This document shows, piece after piece, positions 25,676-34,564 of a stretch of 64,000 nt of DNA (positions are counted from its first letter, which is position 1; the number at the start of each line of letters is the position of its first letter). The stretch is from VXNE01 sp965208745 (GTDB lineage: Bacteria > Pseudomonadota > Gammaproteobacteria > Pseudomonadales > Azotimanducaceae), in assembly GCA_965208745.1 (NCBI GenBank), contig CBDBPN010000004.1:3100001-3164000 (forward strand), given 5' to 3'. Under the pieces are notes generated by a model that saw only the letters and a list, made by a program, of their open reading frames with translations, was not told the origin of the DNA and did not search any database. Both the position numbers and the translations under genes were made by a program.

Positions 25676-27169
25676 ATGAACAGCCGCTCCGTTGCGTCGT
25701 CCGGCGCAAGCCCCCGCGTCCCCGTGGTCCGCGAAGTCCTCGCCGACCTCGACACGCCGCTTTCCGTCTACCTGAAGCTCGCCGACGCCCCGTACAGCTA
25801 TCTCCTCGAGTCGGCCGAAGGCGGGGAGAAGTGGGGCCGCTACTCCATCATCGGCCTGCCCTGCCGCACGGTCATCCGCGTACGCGGCCACCGGGTGACG
25901 GTCGAGACGGACGGTGAGATCGTCGAGGAGGTCGAGTCCGACGACCCTCTCGAGTTCATCGAGGCCTACCGCCGCCGGTTCGAGATTCCCGACGAAGCGC
26001 TGGACGCCGGCGACGACTTGCCGCGTTTCACGGGGGGGCTCGTCGGGTACTTCGGCTATGACACCGTGCGCTTCATCGAGCCGCGGCTTGCCGACTCCAC
26101 GCCGCCCGATCCCCTGGGCTCGCCGGACATCCTGCTCATGGTCTCCAACGACGTTATCGTCTTCGACAACGTTCGGGGCCGGATGCAACTCATCAGCCTG
26201 GTCGATCCCGAACAACCCGGCGCGCGGGAGGATGCCCGCGAACGACTGGCGAAGCTCGCGGCCCGCCTCGGCGGGCCCGTGCCGGAACTGGCCCGGACCC
26301 ATGCGAACCGGCCGCCGGAGGAGGCGGACTTCGTCTCCGGGTTCGGCCGGGAGAGCTTCATGGCGGCGGTCGATCGCATTCGCGAGTACACCCGCGCCGG
26401 CGACGTGATGCAGGTGGTGCTCGCGCAGCGGATGTCCGTGCCCTTCGGCGCCGCTCCGATCGACCTGTACCGGGCCCTGCGCAGCCTTAACCCGTCGCCC
26501 TACATGTACTACATGCACCTCGACGACTTCCACGTCGTCGGGTCGTCCCCGGAGATTCTCGCGCGCGTCGAGAACGGCCGCATCGTCAACCGCCCCCTCG
26601 CCGGGACGCGCCGCCGCGGCCACACCGAGGAGGAGGACCTCGCGATGGAGCGGGAACTCCTGAACGATCCGAAGGAGATCGCCGAGCACCTCATGCTCAT
26701 CGACCTCGGGCGCAACGACGTCGGCCGTGTTGCGGAGACCGGGTCCGTCAAGGTGACCGAGCAGTTCGTCATCGAGCGGTACTCGCACGTCATGCATATC
26801 TCCTCGAACGTCGAGGGGCGATTGCGGCCGGACGGGACGGCCATGGACGTCCTGCGCGCCACGCTCCCGGTCGGGACGCTCTCCGGGGCGCCCAAGATCC
26901 GCGCCATGGAGATCATCGACGAACTCGAACCCGTGAAGCGCGGCGTGTACGGGGGCGCTGTCGGCTACCTGTCCTGGAACGGCAACATGGACATGGCCAT
27001 CGCCATCCGCACGGCGGTCGTCCAGGACGGCGTGCTCTACATCGAGGCGGGCGGCGGTGTCGTCGCGGACTCGATACCGCGGCTCGAGTGGAAGGAGAGC
27101 ATGAACAAGGGGCGCGCCATCTTCCGGGCGGCGCGGATGGCCGAGCAGGGTTTTCGGGAACTGGACTGA
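25676..27169 (+). CDS. trpE: Anthranilate synthase component I
   Basis: Converts chorismate plus ammonia (from TrpG) to anthranilate, the first step of tryptophan synthesis. 497 residues: PYSYLLESAEGGEKWGRYS (the LLES feedback-inhibition element), FTGGLVGYFGYDTVRFIE, GDVMQVVLAQR, GSSPEILARVENGRIVNRPL, GTRRRGHTEEED, LIDLGRNDVGRVAETGSV, ERYSHVMHISSNV, PVGTLSGAPKIRAMEIIDE and VYGGAVGYLSWNGNMD. Chorismate- and Mg-binding residues are intact. trpG, trpD and trpC do not follow; a cation channel lies eight bases downstream. Confidence 0.96.
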   Translation: MNSRSVASSGASPRVPVVREVLADLDTPLSVYLKLADAPYSYLLESAEGGEKWGRYSIIGLPCRTVIRVRGHRVTVETDGEIVEEVESDDPLEFIEAYRRRFEIPDEALDAGDDLPRFTGGLVGYFGYDTVRFIEPRLADSTPPDPLGSPDILLMVSNDVIVFDNVRGRMQLISLVDPEQPGAREDARERLAKLAARLGGPVPELARTHANRPPEEADFVSGFGRESFMAAVDRIREYTRAGDVMQVVLAQRMSVPFGAAPIDLYRALRSLNPSPYMYYMHLDDFHVVGSSPEILARVENGRIVNRPLAGTRRRGHTEEEDLAMERELLNDPKEIAEHLMLIDLGRNDVGRVAETGSVKVTEQFVIERYSHVMHISSNVEGRLRPDGTAMDVLRATLPVGTLSGAPKIRAMEIIDELEPVKRGVYGGAVGYLSWNGNMDMAIAIRTAVVQDGVLYIEAGGGVVADSIPRLEWKESMNKGRAIFRAARMAEQGFRELD

Positions 27170-27177
27170 CGGGCGCA

Positions 27178-27981
27178 ATGGTCGATCTCGCACGGAGGAT
27201 CTCGGAGGCGCGCTGGTTCCAGTGGGGCATCGTCGGCGTCATCTCGCTGAACGCGGTGGTCATCGGCCTCGACACTTCGGCAACGCTCCGGGCGGATTTC
27301 CACGACGTATTCGAACTGGCGAACCAGGTCTTCCTGGGCATCTTCGTGCTCGAGGTGATCGTCAAGCTCGTGGCGGTGCATCCGCGTCCGTCGCGCTATT
27401 TCCGCGACGGGTGGAACCTCTTCGACTTCACGATCGTCGCGATCAGCCTCCTGCCGGCCACCGGGGAACTCGCGACGCTCGCCCGGCTGGCGCGGCTGCT
27501 GCGCGTCCTGCGGCTCGTGTCGGCGCTGCCCGAGTTGCGGCTGATCGTAGCGACGCTCGTGCGCTCGGTGCCGAGCATGTTCAACGTCCTCTGCCTGATG
27601 TCGATCATCTTCTACATCTACGCGGTCGCGGGCTATCACCTGTTCCACGCGGTCGATCCGACCCACTGGGACACGCTCGGCATCTCCCTCATCACCCTGT
27701 TCCGCATCGTGACGCTGGAGGACTGGACCGACGTGATGTACGCCGCCATGGAGCACCACTGGTGGGCCTGGGCGTACTTCGTGAGCTTCGTGGTGGTCGG
27801 AACGTTCGTCGTGATCAACCTCTTCATCGCCGTCGTTCTGAACAACCTCGATGAGGCGAAGGCGGAGCGGCTGAACGCCCTGACGGACACGCCGTCCCGG
27901 GAAGAACTGCTCCGTGAACTGAGGGCCACCAGGGAGTCGCTGACCCGGCTCGAACGACGGCTGGCGCCGGACGATGCCTGA
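27178..27981 (+). CDS. Voltage-gated cation channel (BacNav-type ion transporter) with TLEDWTD filter
   Basis: 267-residue six-segment channel subunit, expected to form tetramers. S1 WGIVGVISLNAVVIGLDTS, S2-S3 FLGIFVLEVIVKLVAV and WNLFDFTIVAISLLP, arginine-bearing S4 LARLARLLRVLRLVSALPEL, S5, then pore helix and filter LFRIVTLEDWTDVMY (filter residues about 179-185), S6 FVVVGTFVVINLFIAVVLNN, and a C-terminal coiled coil (SREELLRELRATRESLTRLE). Sodium-selective homologues carry TLESW; the extra acidic residues at the second filter Asp and the final Asp resemble the engineered calcium-selective variant of NavAb (TLDDWSD). Its end overlaps the next gene by eight bases. Confidence 0.88.
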   Translation: MVDLARRISEARWFQWGIVGVISLNAVVIGLDTSATLRADFHDVFELANQVFLGIFVLEVIVKLVAVHPRPSRYFRDGWNLFDFTIVAISLLPATGELATLARLARLLRVLRLVSALPELRLIVATLVRSVPSMFNVLCLMSIIFYIYAVAGYHLFHAVDPTHWDTLGISLITLFRIVTLEDWTDVMYAAMEHHWWAWAYFVSFVVVGTFVVINLFIAVVLNNLDEAKAERLNALTDTPSREELLRELRATRESLTRLERRLAPDDA

Positions 27982-30900
27982 CGCTCGATGGGCCCTCGCC
28001 GGCGCCTTCGCGGCAGCCGTCGCGGCTGCCGACCTCCCCCTCGAGGGCGAGCGCACCATCCGGTTCGAGACCGGGGCGGTCACCTGGCTGTCGCTGGATG
28101 TGTCGCCGGACGGGTCCCGCATCGTGCTGGAGGCCGTTGGCGACCTCTACACCCTCCCCATCGCGGGCGGGCGCGCGGAGCGCATCACGAGCGGCATGGC
28201 GTTCGACTCGCAGCCGCGCTTCTCGCCCGACGGGGAGCGCATCGTCTTCATCAGCGACCGGGACGGCAGCGAGGCGGTCTGGGTGTCCGGCGCGGACGGC
28301 GGCGATCCCCGCAAGATTGGCAGCGGAGGCGGCGAGACGGAGTTTGCTTCCCCGTCCTGGTCTCCCGACGGGTCCCATGTCGTCGTCTCGAAGACGCAGT
28401 GGGAGCTCGGCACGTTCGAGGTCTGGGCGTACCACGTCGACGGCGGCCGGGGCGTGCGCATCACTCGCGCCAAGACCGGCGGCAACGTGCCGGTCACGCA
28501 GCGCGCGAACACCCTCGGAGCGGTCTACTCGCCGGATGGCCGTTACCTCTACTACGCACGGAAGAACGGTGGGTTCGGGTACGGCCTGCGGCTGCCGCTG
28601 TGGCAGGTCGCGCGGCGGGACCTGCGCGAGGGCACCGAAGACACCCTGACCGACGCCGTGGGAAGCGCGATGCGCCCGCTGGTGTCTCCGGACGGCACGC
28701 AGCTTGTCTACGCGACGCGACACGAAACGCAGACCGGACTGCGAGTCCGCGACCTGGGCACCGGCGCGGACCGCTGGCTGGCCTGGCCCGTGCAACGCGA
28801 CGAGCAGGAGTCCCGCTTCACCCGCGACCTGTTCCCCGGTTACGCCTTCACCCCGGACGGACGGTTCGTCGTGTACACCCGGGAGGGGGGCATCTGGCGC
28901 GTCGACGTCGCGTCGGGCGAGACGGCGAGGATCCCGTTCGAGCTGGAAGTCGAGCAGTCGCTCGGTCCCCGATTGCATGCACCGCAGCGCCTCGGGTTGG
29001 GTCCGGTCAAGGCGCGCCTCGTCCGCGGTCTCGCTCCCGCGCCCGATGGTCGCGCGTTGGCGTTCTCGGCACTGGGCGCGCTGTACGTCCATGACATCGA
29101 CGACGGACGGAACCGGTCCGTCGTCGACGGCGGACCGCCCGCCGTGCGCCCCGCCTGGTCGCCGGACGGCAGGTGGATCGCCTACGCCACCTGGTCCAGC
29201 GAGGGCGGGCACCTCTGGCGGATGCGGTCCAACGGCCGGGGCACGCCGCGCCGGCTCACCCAACACGCGGCGTTCTACAGCGACCCGACCTGGTCTCCGG
29301 ACGGCGAGCGCATCGTCGCGCTGCGCGGCACGAGGCATGACCGGCTGTACCGGGAGTGGGACTCCGGGACGCCGTTCGGGTCGGACGTGATCTGGCTGCC
29401 GTCGGACGGGGGCGAGGCCAGGCTCGTGCTTCCGGCGCGGGGCCTGCGCGCTCCGCATTTCGGACCGGAAGCGGACCGCATCTATCTCTACGCCTCCGAG
29501 GGTCCGTTCACGCGCGGCGGCGCCTCGTCACTCACGTCCGTCCGCTACGACGGGACGGACCGGCGCGTACACCTCGGCGTCAAGGGCCCGGGCATCTACT
29601 TCGCGGAAGAAGACGTGCCGGCGGAGGACATCCGGCTGGCGCCGGACGGCGGTCACGCCCTCGTCGTACATGCGCAGCAGCTCTACGTCCTGCGCCTGCT
29701 CAATCGCCACCTGGCGAACCTGCAGACCGATGTCACGAACCCGTCGGTCCCGCTGGCGCGGCTGACGGACGTGGGAGTCGACGAGGCGGCGTGGAACGCG
29801 GACGGGAGCACTATCCACTGGAGCGTGGGAAGCCGCCTCTACGCGCGTCCGCTCGGTTCCGTCGACTTCCGGGCGGAGGACGAAGGCGACAAGACGGAGG
29901 ATGGGGACGACGGCGGGGACGACGACGAAGCTCCGGAAGACGGAGGCGGGATCCGGCAGGTGGCAGCCGAGGCGGAGGAAGGGGCTGAAGCGTCTGCGGA
30001 AACGTCCGACGCGGAGGACTCCGGGGACGGCGCCGACGGTCCGGAACTGGCCGAGGACCACGAGGCCGTCACGACGGTCGCGATCGAGGTTTATCGCCCG
30101 CGCTACGAACCCGAGGGCGTCGTCGCGTTGACCGGCGCGACCGTGCTCACCATGGAAGCGGCGCCCGCAGGAGGTCCGGACCCCGACGCCGCGGAGACGC
30201 CCGTCGACGACGCCGGCCTGCGGATCGAGGATGCCGTCGTCCTGATCCGTGACGACCGGATCGCCGCGGTGGGTCCCCGCGACGCGGTCGATGTCCCGCC
30301 CGACGCGGACGTGATCGACGTCGCCGGGCATTTCATCGTGCCGGGATACGTCGACACACACGCCCACTTCCGGCTCGCCCGCCGCGTCCTGGATTTCGAC
30401 AACTGGTCCTTCCTGGCCAACCTGGCATACGGCGTCACCACCGCGCTGGACGTGCAGCCGAGCACGGTGGACGTGCTCGCCTACCAGGACCTGATCGATG
30501 CGGGGACGCTGATCGGCCCGAGGGCGCTGTCGACCGGTCCCGGCATCTTCAACAACAACCGCTTCCGCTCGCGCGAGCACACCCTCGGCGTGCTGCGGCG
30601 CTACAAGGACCACTACCGCGTTCGGAACCTGAAGGCCTACATCGCGGGGAACCGCAAACAACGGCAATGGATCGTCCAGGCGTCGAAGGAACTCGGTCTT
30701 ATGCCCACCACGGAGGGCGCCCTCGACATGAAGCTGGACATGACCCACGTCATCGACGGTTTCGCCGGCAACGAACACAACTTCCCGGTACTCGACCTGC
30801 ACCGCGACGTGGTCGAAATGGTGGCGCGCTCCGGCATCGGCTACACGCCCACGCTGCTCGTTGCCTACGGCGGCCCCTGGGCGGAGGACCACTTCTACGT

Positions 30901-31399
30901 CCACGAGTCGCCGCGGGACGACCCCAAGCTCGCGCGCTTCACCCCGCGGCCCTTCGTGCTCGCGCGCACGCAGCGCCGCGCGTGGTTCGCCGAGGAGGAG
31001 CACGTGTTCCCGCGGGTCGCGGCACAGGCCGCGAAGATCATCCGGGCCGGCGGACGCGTGGGCGTCGGCTCCCACGGCCAGTTGCAGGGACTCGCCTGGC
31101 ACTGGGAACTCTGGGCGCTTGCGAGCGGGGGCCTTACACCCGCGGAGGCGCTACGGGCCGCGACGCGTCACGGGGCGGAGATGATCGGCGTGGCGCAGGA
31201 CATCGGCACCGTCACCGCCGGCAAGCTGGCGGACCTGGTCATCCTCGACGCCGACCCGCTCGCCGACATCCGGAACTCGGACGACATCGCCTACGTGGTG
31301 AAGAACGGCGAGGTGTTCGACGGCGACACGCTGGACAAGGTCTGGCCGGAGCGGGAGCCGCTGCCGGAACAGTGGTGGTGGGACCTGGGTCCCGAGTGA
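27974..31399 (+). CDS. Amidohydrolase with N-terminal TolB-like beta-propeller
   Basis: 1141 residues with a likely signal peptide (ALAGAFAAAVAAADL), so exported. Residues about 25-630 are a series of TolB/WD40-type blades, each with a SPDG turn (LDVSPDGSR, RFSPDGER, SWSPDGSH, YSPDGRYL, AWSPDGRW, TWSPDGER). A strongly acidic low-complexity linker (about residues 633-705) follows. Then a metal-dependent amidohydrolase: VVALTGATVLTM, FIVPGYVDTHAHFR (HxH), HVIDGFAGNEHNF, GVGSHGQLQGLAWHWE and GTVTAGKLADLVILDADP. Relatives are annotated as TolB-amidohydrolase fusions; the substrate, perhaps a cyclic amide or peptide, is not known. ATG overlaps the channel stop. Confidence 0.88.
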   Translation: MPDARWALAGAFAAAVAAADLPLEGERTIRFETGAVTWLSLDVSPDGSRIVLEAVGDLYTLPIAGGRAERITSGMAFDSQPRFSPDGERIVFISDRDGSEAVWVSGADGGDPRKIGSGGGETEFASPSWSPDGSHVVVSKTQWELGTFEVWAYHVDGGRGVRITRAKTGGNVPVTQRANTLGAVYSPDGRYLYYARKNGGFGYGLRLPLWQVARRDLREGTEDTLTDAVGSAMRPLVSPDGTQLVYATRHETQTGLRVRDLGTGADRWLAWPVQRDEQESRFTRDLFPGYAFTPDGRFVVYTREGGIWRVDVASGETARIPFELEVEQSLGPRLHAPQRLGLGPVKARLVRGLAPAPDGRALAFSALGALYVHDIDDGRNRSVVDGGPPAVRPAWSPDGRWIAYATWSSEGGHLWRMRSNGRGTPRRLTQHAAFYSDPTWSPDGERIVALRGTRHDRLYREWDSGTPFGSDVIWLPSDGGEARLVLPARGLRAPHFGPEADRIYLYASEGPFTRGGASSLTSVRYDGTDRRVHLGVKGPGIYFAEEDVPAEDIRLAPDGGHALVVHAQQLYVLRLLNRHLANLQTDVTNPSVPLARLTDVGVDEAAWNADGSTIHWSVGSRLYARPLGSVDFRAEDEGDKTEDGDDGGDDDEAPEDGGGIRQVAAEAEEGAEASAETSDAEDSGDGADGPELAEDHEAVTTVAIEVYRPRYEPEGVVALTGATVLTMEAAPAGGPDPDAAETPVDDAGLRIEDAVVLIRDDRIAAVGPRDAVDVPPDADVIDVAGHFIVPGYVDTHAHFRLARRVLDFDNWSFLANLAYGVTTALDVQPSTVDVLAYQDLIDAGTLIGPRALSTGPGIFNNNRFRSREHTLGVLRRYKDHYRVRNLKAYIAGNRKQRQWIVQASKELGLMPTTEGALDMKLDMTHVIDGFAGNEHNFPVLDLHRDVVEMVARSGIGYTPTLLVAYGGPWAEDHFYVHESPRDDPKLARFTPRPFVLARTQRRAWFAEEEHVFPRVAAQAAKIIRAGGRVGVGSHGQLQGLAWHWELWALASGGLTPAEALRAATRHGAEMIGVAQDIGTVTAGKLADLVILDADPLADIRNSDDIAYVVKNGEVFDGDTLDKVWPEREPLPEQWWWDLGPE

Positions 31400-31415
31400 T
31401 GCCTCGCGCGGCGCG

Positions 31416-32237
31416 TCAGCCCCGGTGCGTCGCTATCCTGCGCTCGGCGTAGTCGACGAGGGCCCGCACGGGCATCAGTCGCGCTTCTCCCCAGCCGAGC
31501 GGGCCCCGGCGCTCCTGGCCCGTGTCGCGCGCGAAACCGTGGCCGAGCGCCTCGAAGTCGTCGTCGTTCGGCAGTACTTCGGTAAAGCGTTCCCAGCGTC
31601 GACGGCCGTCCACCAGCATCGGCGCCCCCTCGGTCCCGGTGCGCTTGCCGGGGAAGTCCGCGCGGTACTCGCCGAGGTGAATCGCCGTGTTGTTGGCGTG
31701 GCCGACCCCGGCGAGCAGCACCTGGGCATCGAGGTCGTAGAGCCTCGCCAGCGGCGAGCGCTCGCCGAACATGGAACCGGGCGGGTGGTCGCCGACAATG
31801 GTCTCGGCGGCGGGTCCGAGCGCGGCGAAGGAGACGTGCGGGTGGGCGCTGCGCCGCACGCCGGGATACCTGCGGAAGGTCTCGGCGACCATGCCCATCG
31901 CGCGGGTCGGCGTGACCGCCGGGTCGTAAGCCGGCATTTCCTCGCGGATCGTCTCCCACCAGGACTCCGGGACGGGCGGCGCCCGCCATGCCGCGGGATC
32001 GGTGAGGTGCCCGGTGTGGGTCGGCATCACCAGGGTCCCGGTGTCTCCGAGGACGGAAAGCAGCGCGGCGATCACGCCCTGCGCGCCGCCGGGAACCCAG
32101 CCGATTCTCGACAGGGAGTTGTGCACGATCACGATGGCGCCGTGCTCGAGCCCGAGGTCGTCGAGTTCCGCGATCAGGCGGGACGGCGTGACCGGCTCGC
32201 GGCTCGCCGCGTCCCGGAGAAGGCGCTCTTCGCTCAT
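31416..32237 (-). CDS. AAC(3)-family N-acetyltransferase
   Basis: 273 residues. IVIVHNSLSRIGWVPGGAQG is the diagnostic AAC(3)/YokD acetyl-CoA-binding motif, followed by TGTLVMPTHTGHLTDP, VTPTRAMGMVAETFRRYPG, RSAHPHVSFAALGP, SPLARLYDLDAQVLLAGVGH and NNTAIHLGEYRADFP. The family includes aminoglycoside 3-N-acetyltransferases, but chromosomal members of this type often have other substrates, and resistance should not be assumed. It lies 31 bases downstream of the BCCT transporter on the same strand, so the two may be co-transcribed. Confidence 0.85.
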   Translation of the reverse strand: MSEERLLRDAASREPVTPSRLIAELDDLGLEHGAIVIVHNSLSRIGWVPGGAQGVIAALLSVLGDTGTLVMPTHTGHLTDPAAWRAPPVPESWWETIREEMPAYDPAVTPTRAMGMVAETFRRYPGVRRSAHPHVSFAALGPAAETIVGDHPPGSMFGERSPLARLYDLDAQVLLAGVGHANNTAIHLGEYRADFPGKRTGTEGAPMLVDGRRRWERFTEVLPNDDDFEALGHGFARDTGQERRGPLGWGEARLMPVRALVDYAERRIATHRG

Positions 32238-32268
32238 CGATGCCGGCGGACCGCGGAACGTCCTCGGG

Positions 32269-33819
32269 CTACGCGGTCCGGAGCGAGCGGAACAGCGACA
32301 CCGTCATCGCAACGCCGATCGCGAGCAGGGGCAGCGAGACGACCAGCACCGCCGACTGGATCGCCCGCAGACCCCCGACGATAAGCAGCGTGATCGGCAG
32401 CACGGCCAGCGCGAAGGCCCAGAAGACGCGGTTGGCGCGATGCGGATTCACTCCGGCGGGCAGTTGCCGGGTGACGGACCCGGCGATGGCGTAGGAGGCG
32501 GAGTCGTAGGTCGTGGCGACGAAGATCAACGCCATGACGATGAATGCGATCAGCGGCAGCGGCTGCAGCGGCAACGCCGCGACGACCTGCGCGATGGCCG
32601 TGTCCGCGCTTCCCGCGGCGACCAGTTCGCGCACTGCGACGATGCCCTCCATGTCCATCCACATCGCCGCGTTGCCGACCGTGATGTAGAATAGCGCACA
32701 CCCCAGCGTGCCGAAGCCGACCATGCCGAGGATGAGCTGCTTGAGCGTCCGCCCACGGGAAATGCGCGTGACGAAAAGCCCCATGTAAGGCCCGTACGCC
32801 AGCCACCAGGCCCAATAGAAGATGCTCCAGTCCTCGACGAAACCCGTCTGAAGGATCGGATCCGTCCAGGTGTTGAGCCGGACGAACTCCTGCAGCATCA
32901 GGCCGAGGCTGTTCGTTCCGAGTTCGAGCTGGAAGCCGGTGGGACCCACGACCAGCACGAACAGGGCGAAGCCGCCGGCGATCCACAGGTTGACATCGGA
33001 CAGGCGCCGGATGCCCCTCTCGAGGCCGCGGTACACGCTGAAGGCGAACAGCGCCACGGCGAGGAACACGATCGCGACGTCGAGCGTGTGGGACTCGGGG
33101 ATGCCGAAGAGGGCGGACACGCCGGCCGCGATCATCGGCGTCGCCAGACCGAGCGAAGTGCCCGTGCCGCCCACCAGCGCAATGACGAAGACGAAGTCCA
33201 CGGCGCGCCCGATGGGCCGATGGACCACGTCGTCGCCGAACAGGCCCACCAAAGCGGTCGAGAGCCGGAGCGACCCGATGCGGCGCTGGTAGTAGGGCCA
33301 GGCGATGGCCACCGTGGGCAGGCAGTAGAGACACCACGCCGACAGTCCCCAGTGGAAGATGCCGTAGGTCGCGGACCACTCCCGCGCCTCCGGCGAGCCG
33401 CCCTCGAGGCCGAACGGCGGGGCGGCCAGGTAGAAGGCCCACTCGATCGCCGACCAGTAGAGGAGTCCCGCCCCGATGCCGGCGCAGAAGAGCATCGCCA
33501 TCCAGGAGCGGTTGCCGAACTCCGGGGTCGCGTCGTCCCCGCCCAGCCTCCGCCGGCCGTGCCTGCCGAAGGCAAGTACCGCCAGGACGATCGTCGCCGC
33601 GAGCGTGACCCATTGGTAGAGCAGCCCCATCTCGCCGGCGATCCAGTCGTAGAGGCCCGTCACGACGACGGACGCCTGCTCCGGGAACAGCGCCATCGGC
33701 ACGCAGGCGCCGACGATCGCGACGACGCAGGCGGCGAACAGGATGCGGTCGATGCCGGGTGCGGCGGTCTTGCTGGACTCCTCGTCGTAGGATCCGGACT
33801 CGGTCGCCGGGCCGGCCAT
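32269..33819 (-). CDS. BCCT-family transporter (betaine/carnitine/choline type)
   Basis: 516 residues with 12 membrane segments. The BCCT signature is clear: WSIFYWAWWLAYGPYMGLFV followed by TRISRGRTLKQLILG. Also FCAGIGAGLLYWSAIEWAFYL in TM3, GLATPMIAAGVSALFGIPES, and TTYDSASYAIAGSVTRQLP near TM10. Members are Na+- or H+-coupled symporters or antiporters of quaternary amines and related zwitterions such as betaine, choline, carnitine or DMSP. The specific substrate cannot be read off. Short N-terminal cytosolic tail; the long C-terminal osmosensing tail of BetP is absent. Confidence 0.93.
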   Translation of the reverse strand: MAGPATESGSYDEESSKTAAPGIDRILFAACVVAIVGACVPMALFPEQASVVVTGLYDWIAGEMGLLYQWVTLAATIVLAVLAFGRHGRRRLGGDDATPEFGNRSWMAMLFCAGIGAGLLYWSAIEWAFYLAAPPFGLEGGSPEAREWSATYGIFHWGLSAWCLYCLPTVAIAWPYYQRRIGSLRLSTALVGLFGDDVVHRPIGRAVDFVFVIALVGGTGTSLGLATPMIAAGVSALFGIPESHTLDVAIVFLAVALFAFSVYRGLERGIRRLSDVNLWIAGGFALFVLVVGPTGFQLELGTNSLGLMLQEFVRLNTWTDPILQTGFVEDWSIFYWAWWLAYGPYMGLFVTRISRGRTLKQLILGMVGFGTLGCALFYITVGNAAMWMDMEGIVAVRELVAAGSADTAIAQVVAALPLQPLPLIAFIVMALIFVATTYDSASYAIAGSVTRQLPAGVNPHRANRVFWAFALAVLPITLLIVGGLRAIQSAVLVVSLPLLAIGVAMTVSLFRSLRTA

Positions 33820-33873
33820 GCACTGCGCCTTCGATCGGTACCTGGCTAGGGTACGGTTTCGTGGCGCAATTCG

Positions 33874-34452
33874 CTAACGGGACGCTGCGGCGTTTTCCTC
33901 GACAGTCCTGGCGAACGCCTCGACCTCGGATACCGACGTCAGGCGCACGAAGCGAATGTGCGACCAGCGTGGATCCCGCATGTTGCCGAGCCTGTCGCGG
34001 CGCTTGCGGCGGTGGTGGAAGAGGATCCAGTACAGGAGGGAATCGCTGCCCCGCCAGAGTGCGAACTGTGGCCAGAAACGTTCGACGTTCGTACCCCACA
34101 ACACTTCGCGGTTCCGCCAGCGTCGCCACGATCGCCGGAAGAAGCGGGCGAGGAGCACGCGAAGGGGGAGGTCGAGCCAGACGATGGTCTGAAGCCGGGA
34201 CCAGAACGCCCGTTGGCAATGCCCGGCGTAGGAACCGGCAACGATCCATGCATCGCCGCGCGTGGCATCCCGGATGCGCCGCTGCAGTTCGTCCGGATCG
34301 GTTTCATTGAGTCCGACCCACCCGGGCAACCAGTTGAGTGCGTCCAGCTCCACGAAGTCGGCGTCGAGCGCCAGGGCCAGCCGCTGGGCAAGCGTGCTCT
34401 TCCCGGAGTTGCTGTTGCCGATGACGTGGACGCGGCGGCCGATCGATTGCAT
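33874..34452 (-). CDS. P-loop NTPase / adenylate-kinase-like (DNA topology modulation kinase family)
   Basis: 192 residues. Walker A is HVIGNSNSGKSTLAQRLA near the N-terminus, then ALDADFVELDALNWLPGW (substrate-side Asp/Trp region), ATRGDAWIVAGSYAG, TIVWLDLPLRVLLARFFRRS (Walker-B-like strand) and a basic lid (RRSWRRWRNREVLWG). This matches the FlaR/topology-modulation small nucleotide kinases. Start at MQSIGRRVHVIG (34452); the longer in-frame reading upstream is unconserved. Monocistronic and divergent from the thioesterase gene. Confidence 0.75.
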   Translation of the reverse strand: MQSIGRRVHVIGNSNSGKSTLAQRLALALDADFVELDALNWLPGWVGLNETDPDELQRRIRDATRGDAWIVAGSYAGHCQRAFWSRLQTIVWLDLPLRVLLARFFRRSWRRWRNREVLWGTNVERFWPQFALWRGSDSLLYWILFHHRRKRRDRLGNMRDPRWSHIRFVRLTSVSEVEAFARTVEENAAASR

Positions 34453-34564
34453 GTTGCGCGCTGCGGTGAGAAAACGGCCGCGGCCGGGTCGACCGGGGCG
34501 ACGCGCGAGCTTACTGTCGGACGGCGTGCCGGTAAACGGCAACCGACGCAATGGGGGAAGGAGA

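Noticed and set aside
25523..27193. Long open frame opposite trpE (over 500 codons)
   Set aside because: It mirrors trpE codon structure, has no recognisable domain, and trpE on the plus strand is unambiguous. High GC makes long antisense frames common here.
31416..32237. Declaring an aminoglycoside-resistance gene
   Set aside because: The family match is good, but chromosomal members often have other substrates; nothing here shows drug resistance.
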